Part shown: one piece after another, positions 10,569 through 20,600 of the stretch
How the letters are laid out: each line of letters starts with the position of its first letter
How positions within the stretch are numbered: the stretch's first letter is position 1
Assembly: GCA_027382625.1 (NCBI GenBank)
Contig: JAJKFJ010022002.1
Span: 124,001 to 188,000, forward strand
DNA length: 64,000 nt
Direction: 5' to 3'
Origin: Tetmemena sp. SeJ-2015
Lineage: Eukaryota; Ciliophora; Spirotrichea; Sporadotrichida; Oxytrichidae
The notes under the pieces: generated by a model
The model's input: the letters and a program-made list of their open reading frames with translations, nothing else
Told to the model about the DNA's origin: nothing
The model's database searches: none
Position numbers and translations under genes: made by a program

Positions 10569-12255
10569 CAAAATCGATGTTGGGATTGTTCACGTTTGAT
10601 AGTGCCAGCGCCCTGACTATGCATTCTCTCAGCTTGAAGTTATTTTCTGGTTCTGTTTTCAGTATTTGTACGAGAGTCTACTCACCAAGAGTTCCTACAT
10701 TTATTATAGTCTCTGCTACTGTTTGTCTATTGACATTTCCTTCTCTAAGCAGTTTCGTTAGAATAGGCAAAGTCTACTAAGCAACTGGCTCTCCAATTTA
10801 AGCAACAGCTGTGCAAGCGGCAGCTCTTACTTTCCAATATGAATCCTTTAGAGCAGCTACCAGTGTTTTTCTCGCCTTTTGTCCAGTCAATGGCGAAGCA
10901 AGTCTTCCTATGGACCAAACACACATTGCTTTAACGTTAGGGTCCTCTTCAGGTATAGATACGCTTCTGATGAGAGAGTCCACGCAAACCTCTCCCTCAG
11001 GTAGACCAATCGTTCCTATAGCTGCTGCGATAACCTCTCTTACTTGAACCTTTTCCTCTTTTTGAAGTTGACTTCCCAAAGTTTTAATAACTAGATCAGT
11101 AATGTTTCGTTTATCTTGCTTATCAAAGTTTTGTGCTGTAAAATTCTAGCTGAAATATAGAAATAAAAATATTAGAAAGAGTTTTAGAGATAAGGGTCTG
11201 CCATCAATTAGCAGTTTAGGTTGTAGCTATTTATTTTCCTGAGATATCTCACCTCGTCTAATTGCCTTTAGAAAACAAATTATGAAGAATGATTAAATTT
11301 TCTTACCTCAATTGATTTCTCTCCTCTTCGTCATCAAATTGTTATATGAAATATTCGTTGCTCATCGCTATCATTCTTTGAAGAGATGCTAGAAAGTCTC
11401 TTGAATTTATTTCCACGAATGCTTGCTGAGAAAAGACATTTTAATCGTCGATTTACTGCTATGGGTTCTCTTGAATGACTGAACTAATCATATACAAATG
11501 AAAATCTAACTTTAATCGGTCCTTGATACCTGCAAATTTATCCAGGGGGTATAGCATCTAACTGTACCAAGTCGTTGCTATCTAGCCTCAAATCTACTTC
11601 AAGTCTTCTTGGATCTGAGGGAAGTCTGTAAGACAAAACTGAGGCAGCTGCCATTCGCACTTTGTAATTTTTATGATACCTCACATATAAATTGTATAAA
11701 ATTACAGAAGAAAAAAGGTTCATCACAATCTTGATTAGAAGTTCCTCTCCTTCCTCTCCAGAAGTTCTAAGAACACTAGCCAAGAGTTATCTATCAACCA
11801 CGCCTTCTTCTAGAAGCTCTAAGATAATTGGCAATCCACCTGACTCCCATACCAAAGTCCCCATTCTGTTGAGTAAGGCAACACATTCTTGCTTCTTAAG
11901 GTTTTCACTCATGTTAAGCTAAGTAAGAATTGAAGGCACTATAATTATTCTCTAGATACCTCTCACTTCTAAGAGATTCTTCAACAGAAAAGTTTGAAGT
12001 GAGTTGTAATCCTTTGAAGCTAACTCGATGATCTATTGAAAGCCATCGAAGCCCAGTTAAATGAGAGTACAGAAGCATGCTAGCTGAAATCTCCTCAAAG
12101 TTGGTTCACAAAGAAGTCCTTTTATAATCCCAATCCTGGAGATTGATCTCTCATGAAGACCAATCATTCCAATCACTTCTAGTGCTGAGAGCATATAAAT
12201 ATCTTCCTAGGTTTCATACTCCGAAAGGGTTGTAAATAGTTCTTCAATTATAACC
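10569..12255 (-). CDS. HEAT-repeat gene, middle MDS block (scrambled)
   Basis: Minus-strand reading enters at pointer GGTT (12255-12252), shared with the 5' block at 14116-14113. The join gives TASALKMV + IIEELFTTLSEY. It continues through HEAT-like helices (MLSALEVIGMIGLHERS; FQLACFCTLIQLGFDG; YKVRMAAASVLSYRLP; SNEYFIQQFDDEEERNQL; KVRAAACTAVAQIGEPVA; TVAETIINVGTLGEQTLVQIL). It leaves at the pointer at 10579-10569 into the plus-strand block at 6245. Internal frame breaks near 11640-11720, 11450-11560 and 11140-11310 indicate more IESs; these stretches are AT-rich. The repeats resemble PBS-lyase/EZ-type HEAT units. Function is unknown; such solenoids act as scaffolds. Confidence 0.85.
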
Positions 12256-12296
12256 CTTTTAATTTCTTCGCTCATCTATGCTTGGCTGTTTCTTAC

Positions 12297-12360
12297 TATA
12301 GGATGAATACGAAAGGATTATCAATGATGCAGAAATACAGTTCTTAACTGCCAGTGCTTT
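12297..12360 (+). repeat. Inverted copy of a HEAT-gene MDS segment
   Basis: This 64-bp sequence is the reverse complement of 14123-14186 with two mismatches. Read on the plus strand it encodes DEYERIIN-D-AEIQ-F-LTASAL, against N and L at the two variant sites in the coding copy. It lies within the spacer between two HEAT blocks. Confidence 0.88.
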
Positions 12361-12419
12361 ATTCCTTCTTTATTAATAATTTGCTTTAATACTTTTTAAA
12401 ATTGAGAATGGAAGACACT

Positions 12420-12800
12420 CTTGAAGTAGGAGATGCAGATTAAAATCCTTTCACATTTCCCCCTCTAAGTATCAGTTTCCTATTAGGAGCAAGCTATCTT
12501 CCAACTTCTTCTATGACAGAGTCTTCTGTTTCGTCGAGCATGGCAAACTTGAGAGCTACGGATCTATTCATGAGTTTTTCTAAGAGCACTGCGTCCACTA
12601 TTATACTGAGATTGAAATACAGTATAGTGGAACATCGTATTAAAGATCAATTTGCACGACACCACTTTAGGGGTGCTATATTTGCAGAAGCCTTATACGT
12701 CCACGAGCTCACTTCTGATCTGAATAGCGACATATTCCTCATCGTTTCTAGTACTTCCCTCTAGTAAAAGCCTTTTCAAATAGGTTCCTCTCAGATTTAG
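12420..12800 (-). CDS. Unidentified coding MDSs nested in HEAT spacer
   Basis: On the minus strand the sequence reads LNLRGTYLKRLLLEGSTR, then IQIRSELVDA, then VLLEKLMNRSVALKFAMLD and ETEDSVIEEVGRQLAPNR. The parts come into one frame when 106 bp between two GTGGACG copies (plus sense CGTCCAC at 12592-12598 and 12698-12704) are removed. It is well-balanced, protein-like sequence with one TAG read as Gln. Both ends are open: upstream (higher coordinates) and downstream MDSs were not located. Family not recognised. It is probably part of a second scrambled gene interleaved with the HEAT gene. Confidence 0.55.
12592..12697 (-). other. IES in nested minus-strand locus, pointer GTGGACG
   Basis: Plus-strand CGTCCAC lies at 12592-12598 and 12698-12704. 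Deleting 106 bp joins RSELVDA to VLLEKLMNRS. Confidence 0.7.
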
Positions 12801-13030
12801 AGTAATATATGAGGGAGAGAAAGCAATGTCATCCTACAGAAACTTGCTTTGGTGAGTGAGATAGGCAATGCGACGAATCAGGAATCATTTTTCAAATGCA
12901 TGAGCTTCTCTTATAAAATCTCAAGCAAGTGCAAACTGCCTCAAATGGAAAGACGGAGAAGTGATGCGCATATATATTGGCTAAGACTCCATTCCTAGTC
13001 GAGCTAAAAATGTCGTAAAAATCTTGACCT

Positions 13031-13070
13031 CGCCAATTCGCACCAAGCTCCTCGCCAAATCGCACCATTT
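13031..13070 (+). repeat. Two direct copies of 17-bp motif CTCGCCAAWTCGCACCA
   Basis: CTCGCCAATTCGCACCA is followed after a few bases by CTCGCCAAATCGCACCA. It lies about 60 bp upstream of the nested plus-strand gene's ATG. Two more copies lie in inverse orientation at about 13666-13702. The motif is GC-rich relative to its surroundings. Confidence 0.85.
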
Positions 13071-13130
13071 AAGAATAACCTGGAAAAGCTTTAGCGAAGC
13101 AAAGCTACTCTACCAATCACTTCTAATAAT

Positions 13131-13875
13131 ATGACTACAGCAGAAGTCATAGATCTATCTCAATAGTCGGTGCAAAAGTATAGAAAGAGAGATTAAGACT
13201 CAGGCTATTTTAGTATACGCAAAATGAGGGATGTTGAGGAACCTAATTGGCATACGTCTGGTAAGACGCCAAAGAGAATAAAGACTTCTTAAGTTCGATT
13301 AGAGTTAGACTATAGAGTGCGCGAGATTAAGAGTAACGAATGGCGCGCGGGAGCAGGATGAGAATTCTGGCAGGAGGCGCGAAATTTCAAGCGGTCTACC
13401 AGTAGAGGAGTATCAAAGACGGAGTGATGTTTTCAATAAGCATTGTCGAGTTGATGGCTGCAAGACTAAAAAATATGTTCTGGAAGAGCTTAGAGACTAC
13501 ATTGCATAAATCCATTAGAAACCTGGAGTGAGAAAAAAGGAAATCACGTACCTTAAGTTCTATGTCGGAGTATCCAGCACTTGTTCATATTGTAAGCTTT
13601 CATCTTTGAAAATTTCACTCGTGCTCTCTGCCATTAAACTCGCTAAGGTTGCTATGGTATTTATGGTGCGAATTGGCGAGATGAATGGTGCGATTTGGCG
13701 AGGTACCTTTGCGTACTTTTGAAATACAGAGAAGCTATTAGATATATCAACCAAACTCACTCTACTCCTTATCCCAGTTATCTTACTCTTACTTTAGAAA
13801 GGACTCTGCTGGAGGGTTGCGATACGAAACAAGGACTTATAAGATGCGAGACACGAGGCAAAACAAAAACATGAG
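13131..13875 (+). CDS. Small basic/Cys-containing protein nested in HEAT spacer
   Basis: ATG at 13131 begins MTTAEVIDLSQQSVQKYRKR. The frame is carried across two IESs (pointers GGCGCG and GTACCTT). After removal it reads ...IKSNEWREISSGLPVEEY..., then VFNKHCRVDGCKTKKYVLEE..., then KKEITYLCVLLKYREAIRYI... and ends ...IRCETRGKTKT at TGA 13873-13875. It is about 180 residues long and rich in Lys/Arg, with several cysteines (HCRVDGC; EGCDTKQG) but no clear zinc-finger spacing. Coding-like sequence in another frame continues to about 14080 (SDETNGVIESKNKRAYMN), so the true 3' end may lie further on. Family not recognised. The locus lies wholly inside the 1.86-kb gap between two HEAT blocks. Confidence 0.6.
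13342..13375 (+). other. IES in nested plus-strand gene, pointer GGCGCG
   Basis: GGCGCG occurs at 13342-13347 and 13376-13381. Removing 34 bp eliminates an in-frame TGA and gives SNEWREISSGLPVEEY. Confidence 0.72.
13548..13702 (+). other. IES in nested plus-strand gene, pointer GTACCTT
   Basis: GTACCTT occurs at 13548-13554 and 13703-13709. Deleting 155 bp joins KKEITYL to CVLLKYREAIRYIN. The removed segment carries two inverted copies of the 17-bp motif (about 13666-13702). Confidence 0.75.
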
Positions 13876-14112
13876 GAAGCTCCTGCGAGCTTTCTATATT
13901 GCTACTATGTAAACTAAGTTCTAGAGTGAGGACGAGAGAAGACAACATCTCCGATGAGACCAATGGAGTAATTGAAAGCAAAAATAAAAGAGCTTATATG
14001 AATAGTGCAATCATCTACGTTTCTCAAAGTAATAAATAATTGATCGGAAGAGTAACTTGGAAGTCTGTATTACTAAAACCCTACTAAATTAATAAATTTT
14101 AAATTCCATTTA

Positions 14113-15955
14113 AACCATTTTCAAAGCACTGGCAGTTAAGAGCTGTATTTCTGCATTATTGATAATCCTTTCGTATTCATCCTATAATAGAAATACTCCC
14201 ACTAATCCTCCTAGTCTCAAATCTTTTCTCATATTTGAAAGAAAGCTTGCAAACTAAAGCAACTTATCGTCTATTGTAAATGCAAGCCACTTTTAAATTG
14301 AACCTAATGAAGTTACAATTGCCTCGCTCACAGCTTGAAAGGCAGCTTCAATCAAAAATAGGCACTCGCTTTGAGAAGGTAGTTGAACAAAAGTTTAATT
14401 GAGAGGATTATTTTAATCGTATTGATGAGTTGCCTCGAGTTGCGTTTACTCATACTCATTCTCTATTTGATTAGTTTAGTCCATTTGAGGATTCTAGTAT
14501 TGAAAGACATTCTATAGAATCTGCTATGCATTTTAATACGAGGATTGATTTTATAGATGCTATTTGAATTCATCATCATGAGGTTGGGCATACGAAGCTT
14601 CATTTTCTATCATACTTGGATTTTAAAAGGCATTTTAATTTTGTTGTTCGAGGCCCATTGCATATTTTTCTGGAAAGCGACTCTGTACCATTTATAGAGG
14701 ACTGGCATTTGTATAACTTGCAGTATGAAGATTCTTAATTCCCACTAGCTAAGCTCTTTGCATATTAAATTATCATTAGTAATTGAAATAAGTAATTAAA
14801 TTTTGCATAAAGGCATTATTAGTTCTGCCGCATCTGTCAAAGTCTTTATACAAAGCGCTCTGTTAATCATCAATGCCCTATGCTTAATTAGAAAAGCATT
14901 CTAGTTGAACAGGGTTTCTAGTCATCACTGACTCTGGGGAATATGGAGAGGCGAGTAAGCCACCATATCCTGCATTATTAACTCCACTTTGATTTTTGTT
15001 AGTCAGTCTAGACCTGCCAGCAGAATTAGATCTATCATGTCGAGATTTATAATTACTTCTAAAATGAATTTATGATGATAATTTATCCTTAGAGGAGCTT
15101 CTTCTATTTGGAGTTCTTTGCTTGCCGCCAGATATTTGGCTACTAAAGAGATTAGTTTGATCGTTTCCGATATACAGAAGAAAAAAGAAATAATCTTTCT
15201 CTCATTTACAAAATACTTCTGGCTACTTGTTGGACTCATTTGATATTTTTAAACACTGCTGTTACTTCTCTGCTTATTTTGGCCTCTCATGTTTTGTTCA
15301 CCCACACTTCTTAATAAACCTGCATGCCTCGAATCATCCTAAGTTTAGAGTGGATTCATGTTCAGCATACTGTTTTCCGCCATCATTCTCTGATCTCTTG
15401 AGAAGCCTTCAAAATTGTTATTAAAGTCTTTCCCTTTACTCAAACATAAATAATTGTTGGTACTAAGCAGAAAATTTGGATCTGGGTAGTTTTCATTTTG
15501 TAGGCTAAACTAGGGCTTCTGAGAATTGAGATCGAATTGGTAGCCATTAGGGTTCTGGTATCTGTATTCATATGTATCCTACTAGTTGAGCTAATCTATT
15601 ACTGGACTGTATCCCTAGGCTTCTTCTTTTCCTGAGTTGATTCTGTTGTCATTGAATGAATTGAAATTTTCGTATTGAGCTGGAAGTTGCTGCTGATTTC
15701 TCATTATAATAATATAATCATATCAAGTTGATAATAGGGCGACTTCAGTTGATTATTATTGTTATTGAGATTTAGGTTTTGAAAATCATGCGAAAGTGAT
15801 GAAATTGGTGCTTCTCCTTAATAAGGATCCCTTGCCTATTATTACAAGGGCATATTCGAGTTTGAATGCTGTTGCTGCTGCATCAAACTAGTCCTGCTTT
15901 AATGCTGCGAAGAGTGAGCTGAGACTAATCGCTGTTGCGACTAATTAGAATTCAT
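14113..15955 (-). CDS. HEAT-repeat gene, 5' MDS block with start (scrambled)
   Basis: Starts at ATG 15955-15953 with a Gln/Asn/Ser-rich leader (MNSNQSQQRLVSAHSSQH) and continues as low-complexity Gln/Asn sequence for several hundred residues, with TAA/TAG making up many of the glutamines. It then becomes helical (FLIEAAFQAVSEAIVTSLGS; LRLGGLVGVFLLQDEYERII) and reaches TASALKMV at the GGTT pointer (14116-14113) shared with the middle block. AT-rich interruptions near 15690-15720, 15060-15210 and 14755-14825 are likely IESs; at least one carries a TGA. The protein is therefore a disordered Gln-rich N terminus followed by a HEAT solenoid. The order of use is this block, then 12255-10569, then 6245-7238 on the other strand. 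Confidence 0.82.
14123..14186 (-). repeat. Coding copy of the 64-bp inverted pair
   Basis: This is the partner of 12297-12360, 62 of 64 bases matching in inverse orientation. It lies within the HEAT 5' block and encodes DEYERIINNAEIQLLTASAL on the minus strand. Confidence 0.88.
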
Positions 15956-16163
15956 ATTTGTTTGTTTTTAAATTTTAAATTAAGCTGAATTTATTTTCAA
16001 ATCACTTCTAGAGTGTCAATAACTTGAGGGTGAACAAGAATATTAAGAAAAAGAGAATTATTTGTGTATTTTAATAATTTATAGGGTTGATTTGAGCGAT
16101 AATAAAATCAACCGTATGATTGTGGCATTTAAATGGGTTTATAATAAATAGAGTTGAATACAA
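15956..16163. other. AT-rich intergenic stretch
   Basis: This is the upstream region of the minus-strand HEAT gene and of the plus-strand orphan segment. No coding frame is seen. Confidence 0.5.
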
Positions 16164-16340
16164 AATGCTTCGATTTAAGTAATTACAGAGACTGGTTGCC
16201 TCAGCAGCTGGGCCAACTCATCAGTGCTGCAGAAGTGTAAATAGCTTCCAAGGCAACAACAATTTTTAAATGAGCAATCTTCCCCTATCCTTCGTTCAAA
16301 ATAGCAATAGATTCCAATCCACTTTAGTTCATAAATAAAA
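16164..16340 (+). CDS. Orphan N-terminal coding segment
   Basis: The ATG-initiated frame reads MLRFKQLQRLVASAAGPTHQ, then about 35 more residues with Ser/Asn/Gln bias, before dissolving into AT-rich sequence near 16340. The start is basic and hydrophobic, as in a mitochondrial targeting peptide, but that is inference. No matching continuation was found downstream, so the rest of the gene is either elsewhere or in a scrambled MDS I did not connect. Confidence 0.4.
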
Positions 16341-17580
16341 ATATATTTTATCCACCTCCTCTAATATTATTAAAGTAGATTATAAAATATATTGATATAT
16401 CAAATTAAGAAAGAATGCAGACATATTTATTTCATTTATTAGCATTCTAAGTTATCCTTTTGAAAAATAAGCGTCATAAAAATTGCAAACTTTATAAGAT
16501 TTCAGATGAGTGATAAAAATTACACTTTTAAAATTTTGAAATCAACTTATTGATTAAAATAACACCACAAAGGAAGAAGTGAGCGATTTTTAGGAATCTA
16601 TAAAGTAGCAATCCTTATAATAAGAGAATGAGAGAATCAAAAGAGAAGAGCACACATTCAATTATAATTATTGAGTATTTTCATAAATTTTCAAGTTTTT
16701 ATTCTCCCTTGGCCCTAAGATCCATTACACCAAATCTCAAGAGACGATACTCAAATCACAGGAATCTAATTTTTACACACTTAAACATTTAAAGTAATTA
16801 AAATAATATTTTTTTATTATAAATAGAAAATATTTACATGAATTAATATTTAATTAGATAATTTATAATACTTCTTATAAGGCTCAGAATCCTTAAATAA
16901 ATGCGCCTATTACAGGACTCCTTTCCAGAGAAAGAAATATTTTTGTTGTTGAATATTTTTCCTATTTCTTTCACTTCCTTTTTAAATTGAGACTCTAAGC
17001 TCCTCAGCACCTTCTATTGTCCCTGATGGATCTACTATATAGATCATCCCCATTATAATATAAATAGTAATTAACTTTGGTCTTAATTTTATGTTGAATT
17101 CTAGTAGGAGTATAAGAATCGTTTCGGTGCCTTATTAGAAGAATATACAGACATAGTTTTAATGATGTCGCCTTAGCAGATCAATGCAGAATGCTTGAGG
17201 TAGGGAATAAAGCCTTAATCCCACCATATTGAGAACATAAAAAGCTTGGTATCTACTGCCTCTCAAGCAGAAACTGAAATGCTCACAAGCACCAATTATT
17301 AAGCAACATCAACAAAAAGCAAAAGAATCTCTTTAAGAACTATGCTACTCCTGATAAAAAGCCGCATGAAACTCAAAGGAAATAGCCTTCAATGAGAAAT
17401 AAAAGAATATATTTCCATTATAAATAGAGAAATCTGAGACCAAGGAGGCTTAAGATATTATAAAAGCCATATTTTATATTTAGAATTAAGATCACTCTGG
17501 AGCTGATTCCTTCAGAAATAATCTTATCTCTGCTTTAATATTTAATTATCAACAAATAACTAAAGCAAAGTAGCCAACAT
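16341..17580. other. Long AT-rich stretch without a convincing gene
   Basis: Mostly AT-rich with frequent TGA in all frames. Short open bits occur (for example near 17160-17310) but without protein-like composition. Possibly MIC-limited spacer. Confidence 0.5.
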
Positions 17581-17649
17581 TGATTTGTTTAAAAAGAGAA
17601 GAGAGCAGAACTAGCAGGATCTTTATGCGACTTCAAAGCAGCAAGCGTA

Positions 17650-20600
17650 AATGGATTTCAAGTCTGGGATAGGCAGGGCTTAAGAAAATCTCAAGGAGTC
17701 ACTTGATAAGATTTTAGAGAAGAGGAAAAGACTCACTGAAGGCATACTTGATTATGGCAAGGCGAACTCATTCATGACAAAAAACCCAGCCTCTTCTTCT
17801 CCTTAATAGTCTAGTGCAGAACCTGACCTTACTTTAAGTTATTATGAATAGATATTCTATCTCACTTATTTTTAAGCTAAGCAGTGGAGTTTGCTTAACC
17901 CTATAAGTAAAGTGATTTCATAGCTAGCCTCCTAGAAAGAAAGGACTTGTATCGCAAGCCTCTAAATTAGGGTAATTATGCCTCACCAGATCACACAATC
18001 GGAGTTGATGAATTGAAGTCTAGGCTTGATAGTAATGTCCTTAAATTCTCTGCAGAAGAAGTTGACGAATATCTTAAGACCCTCGGAGGGAACAAAGCAG
18101 ACTCAATATTCTCCAGAATTCAAATTGATAATGACCAAGGTTAAATTTATGTCAATGATAGTATACTTTGCAATCTATTTACTCTCTAAGGTTCATTGAA
18201 TCAATTGAGCTCTGAGTTTAAGAAGCGCGCAATTCTTAACGTTGAGCAAATTCAGCGTCATTTCAACCTTAACCCTCACATTAGACTACTGAATGGCGGA
18301 ATGGACCTCACTAATCTTGAAAATTTAGTTTTCATCAGAGATAACTACTCTCTTTTCATCAAAATACTTATAAACCTAATTGATGATGTATATGTATTTA
18401 TGTTTGCTTGGATCATTTTTTTTATTTTATTTTCAGCAAGAAGGCCTTATATGAGATTGAGAGAAGCCTGGAGGATCTCAGCAAAAACAAGATTCTTAAG
18501 TAAGAGCTTTTCAAGGAGTCTTATAAGCTCAAAGCCTACACAGACTGCTTAGCACTATCCAAATTGGATCAGCAAAGGCTTTTCAAGGTCAAGAAATAGT
18601 TGTCCTAGGATCTGCTAGCAGAGTCTAGTAAGATGTAAACACTTAGTAATTTTATTATTCAAAAGTGAATTTTATAATTTTTGTCTTGTGTTTACTAAAA
18701 CTTGACAGTTGAGAAGGCCTTGCATTTCTCTGAGGCGATCAACTTCTTAAGAGCTGGATTTGAAAAGAATGAAGAGCTGGTAGAACTAACCAAGTTGCAA
18801 GAGTTTCATCTAGCAAGCTGAAGTCGTGCGTGCAAGAACCAGATGTTAGCAAAATGACTATTACTGAGGCCTATGATATGCTATTGAAAATTTTAATTTT
18901 GCAAGTTCTCTTTATCTTTTTAACTTCAAAAGTAGTTTTGAAATAATCTCCTTGCCTGAGATCCCTAAATTGGCTGAACAGTTATCCAAGTAGTCTCCTC
19001 CTCAATAGTCAGGAGTTACTAACAAATACTAAGTCAGCAATACAACTGCTCTTGAGGAGCTCTAAAACTATAACAAGCAACTTCAGTACTGGCTGCTCAA
19101 GAAGATTTATGAGTTCTCTAACTTCGACCAAATTCAAACCTAAATTTATAAAAGAGAGAAGAAAAGTTTTGCTAAACAATTGTTTAAGCTTATTACCGAT
19201 AATGAAATTATAAAATGATTTCTTATTACGATTTGGTTTTTATTGTAGGTATCCCTTCTACTATTTGACTTCTCACTATATTTCTTTTTCCTAATTTATT
19301 AGCTGTAATCATTGAAATTTATAGGCCCTGACTCCTTAGCAGAAACTATGGAACATTTTGGACAGATAAGTTGAGTTGAGCTAGTGCAAAGATCTTATGA
19401 ACAGAATGAATTCCTGGCTCTAGTTACAGTGCTAGAACTTGCATTCAATAGAAGACATCTTGGCAATGTGCAAGAAACTGGAAAAAGTACTCCAAAAAGG
19501 AGCACTCGAAACCTTCGTGTTTACCACGTTCTTCAGAGTAAGCCAAAAAACACTGCTTTATATTCCCAATGCAAATGAGTTTGGAAAGTTTGTAAATTAA
19601 TGGGAAAGAAATATGCTACAGTTAGGGGCATAGTATTTGTTTGTTGACCTATACGAATTCATCTATAAAAACTGTCCAGTGGTTCTTTCCAATATCCCCA
19701 TAGAAATGAAAATGCTCTTCTACAGAATAGATGAGATATCAAAGACATAGTACCTCAAACTTAGCGACCACAAAATAATCTGTGATTATAAATGATCATT
19801 CTATTTTTGACATGGTGAGGTTTTCAAAGATCGTGATCCCCTCCCTCTACAATCCAACTTACATGTTCAAGCAAATGGTTGAGAAGGATTCCATAGTGCT
19901 CGACACCACAAGATAGCCACCAGAGTTAATAGAGCACACTCATAATTTCAAGTTCGACGCCCCACTCTAAGACACATACGAGCTAGTAGATGAAACTGTG
20001 AAGAGAATAGAGGAGTAATTAAATGTCTTCGACCATCTAGAGCTCAGTAACTCGAAGATGCACCGACACTTCCAGCCTGCTAAAGAAAAGACACTCATCC
20101 TCTGGTGGAAAATTGTAGATGATTTCATCTCACAAGAGGCTCATAACATCCATATGTATTTATTCGGATCGATTTAATTTTTAATAGATCCGCCCCGAGG
20201 AGCAGAAAATTATCAACAGACTGTTTTCAAACGAGTGGATAGTGGCTAACTTCTTCACTGATAACGACCATTTGAGCAGAGTTATAGATCCTATTCTCGA
20301 TAGCTAAATTGCACACTCTTACCTGAGACTAAGTGAGATTAAAAGAGCAGACAATAATTCGATCATAAATTAATTCTCTATACTCTACTACAGTTGTTTT
20401 ATCAGTCAAGACCTTAACCTTGAAAATTTCACCACCCAGCTTAAAGCCTTAGCCAACATTCTTAACATATCACTAGTTTATTATTTGATTGAGTATCATC
20501 ATGTATTTTTATTAAAGAATCAAGAGAAGAGCAGGTTTTGAAAAAGGTGAACACCATATCAGAGCAACTATTTGAGACTGTGAGAATGATAATTCTCAAG

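Larger units (their letters stand above)
12256..14112. other. 1.86-kb spacer inside HEAT gene carrying other loci
   Basis: Lies between pointer copies AACC (plus-strand sense of GGTT) at 12252-12255 and 14113-14116. It is not ordinary AT-rich IES sequence. It contains a minus-strand coding piece (12420-12800), a plus-strand gene (13131-13875), a 64-bp inverted copy of a flanking MDS, and four copies of a 17-bp motif. Its GC content is visibly higher than that of the other spacers. Confidence 0.65.

Noticed and set aside
12513..12764. Plus-strand ORF of 83 codons
   Set aside because: The minus strand gives a better protein after removal of the pointer-bounded 106 bp. The plus frame crosses that IES without disruption but has no support.
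12297..14186. Terminal inverted repeats of a 1.9-kb DNA transposon
   Set aside because: The right copy is coding within the HEAT gene and the frame continues through it to a GGTT pointer, so only the left copy looks extraneous. A transposon is not fully excluded.
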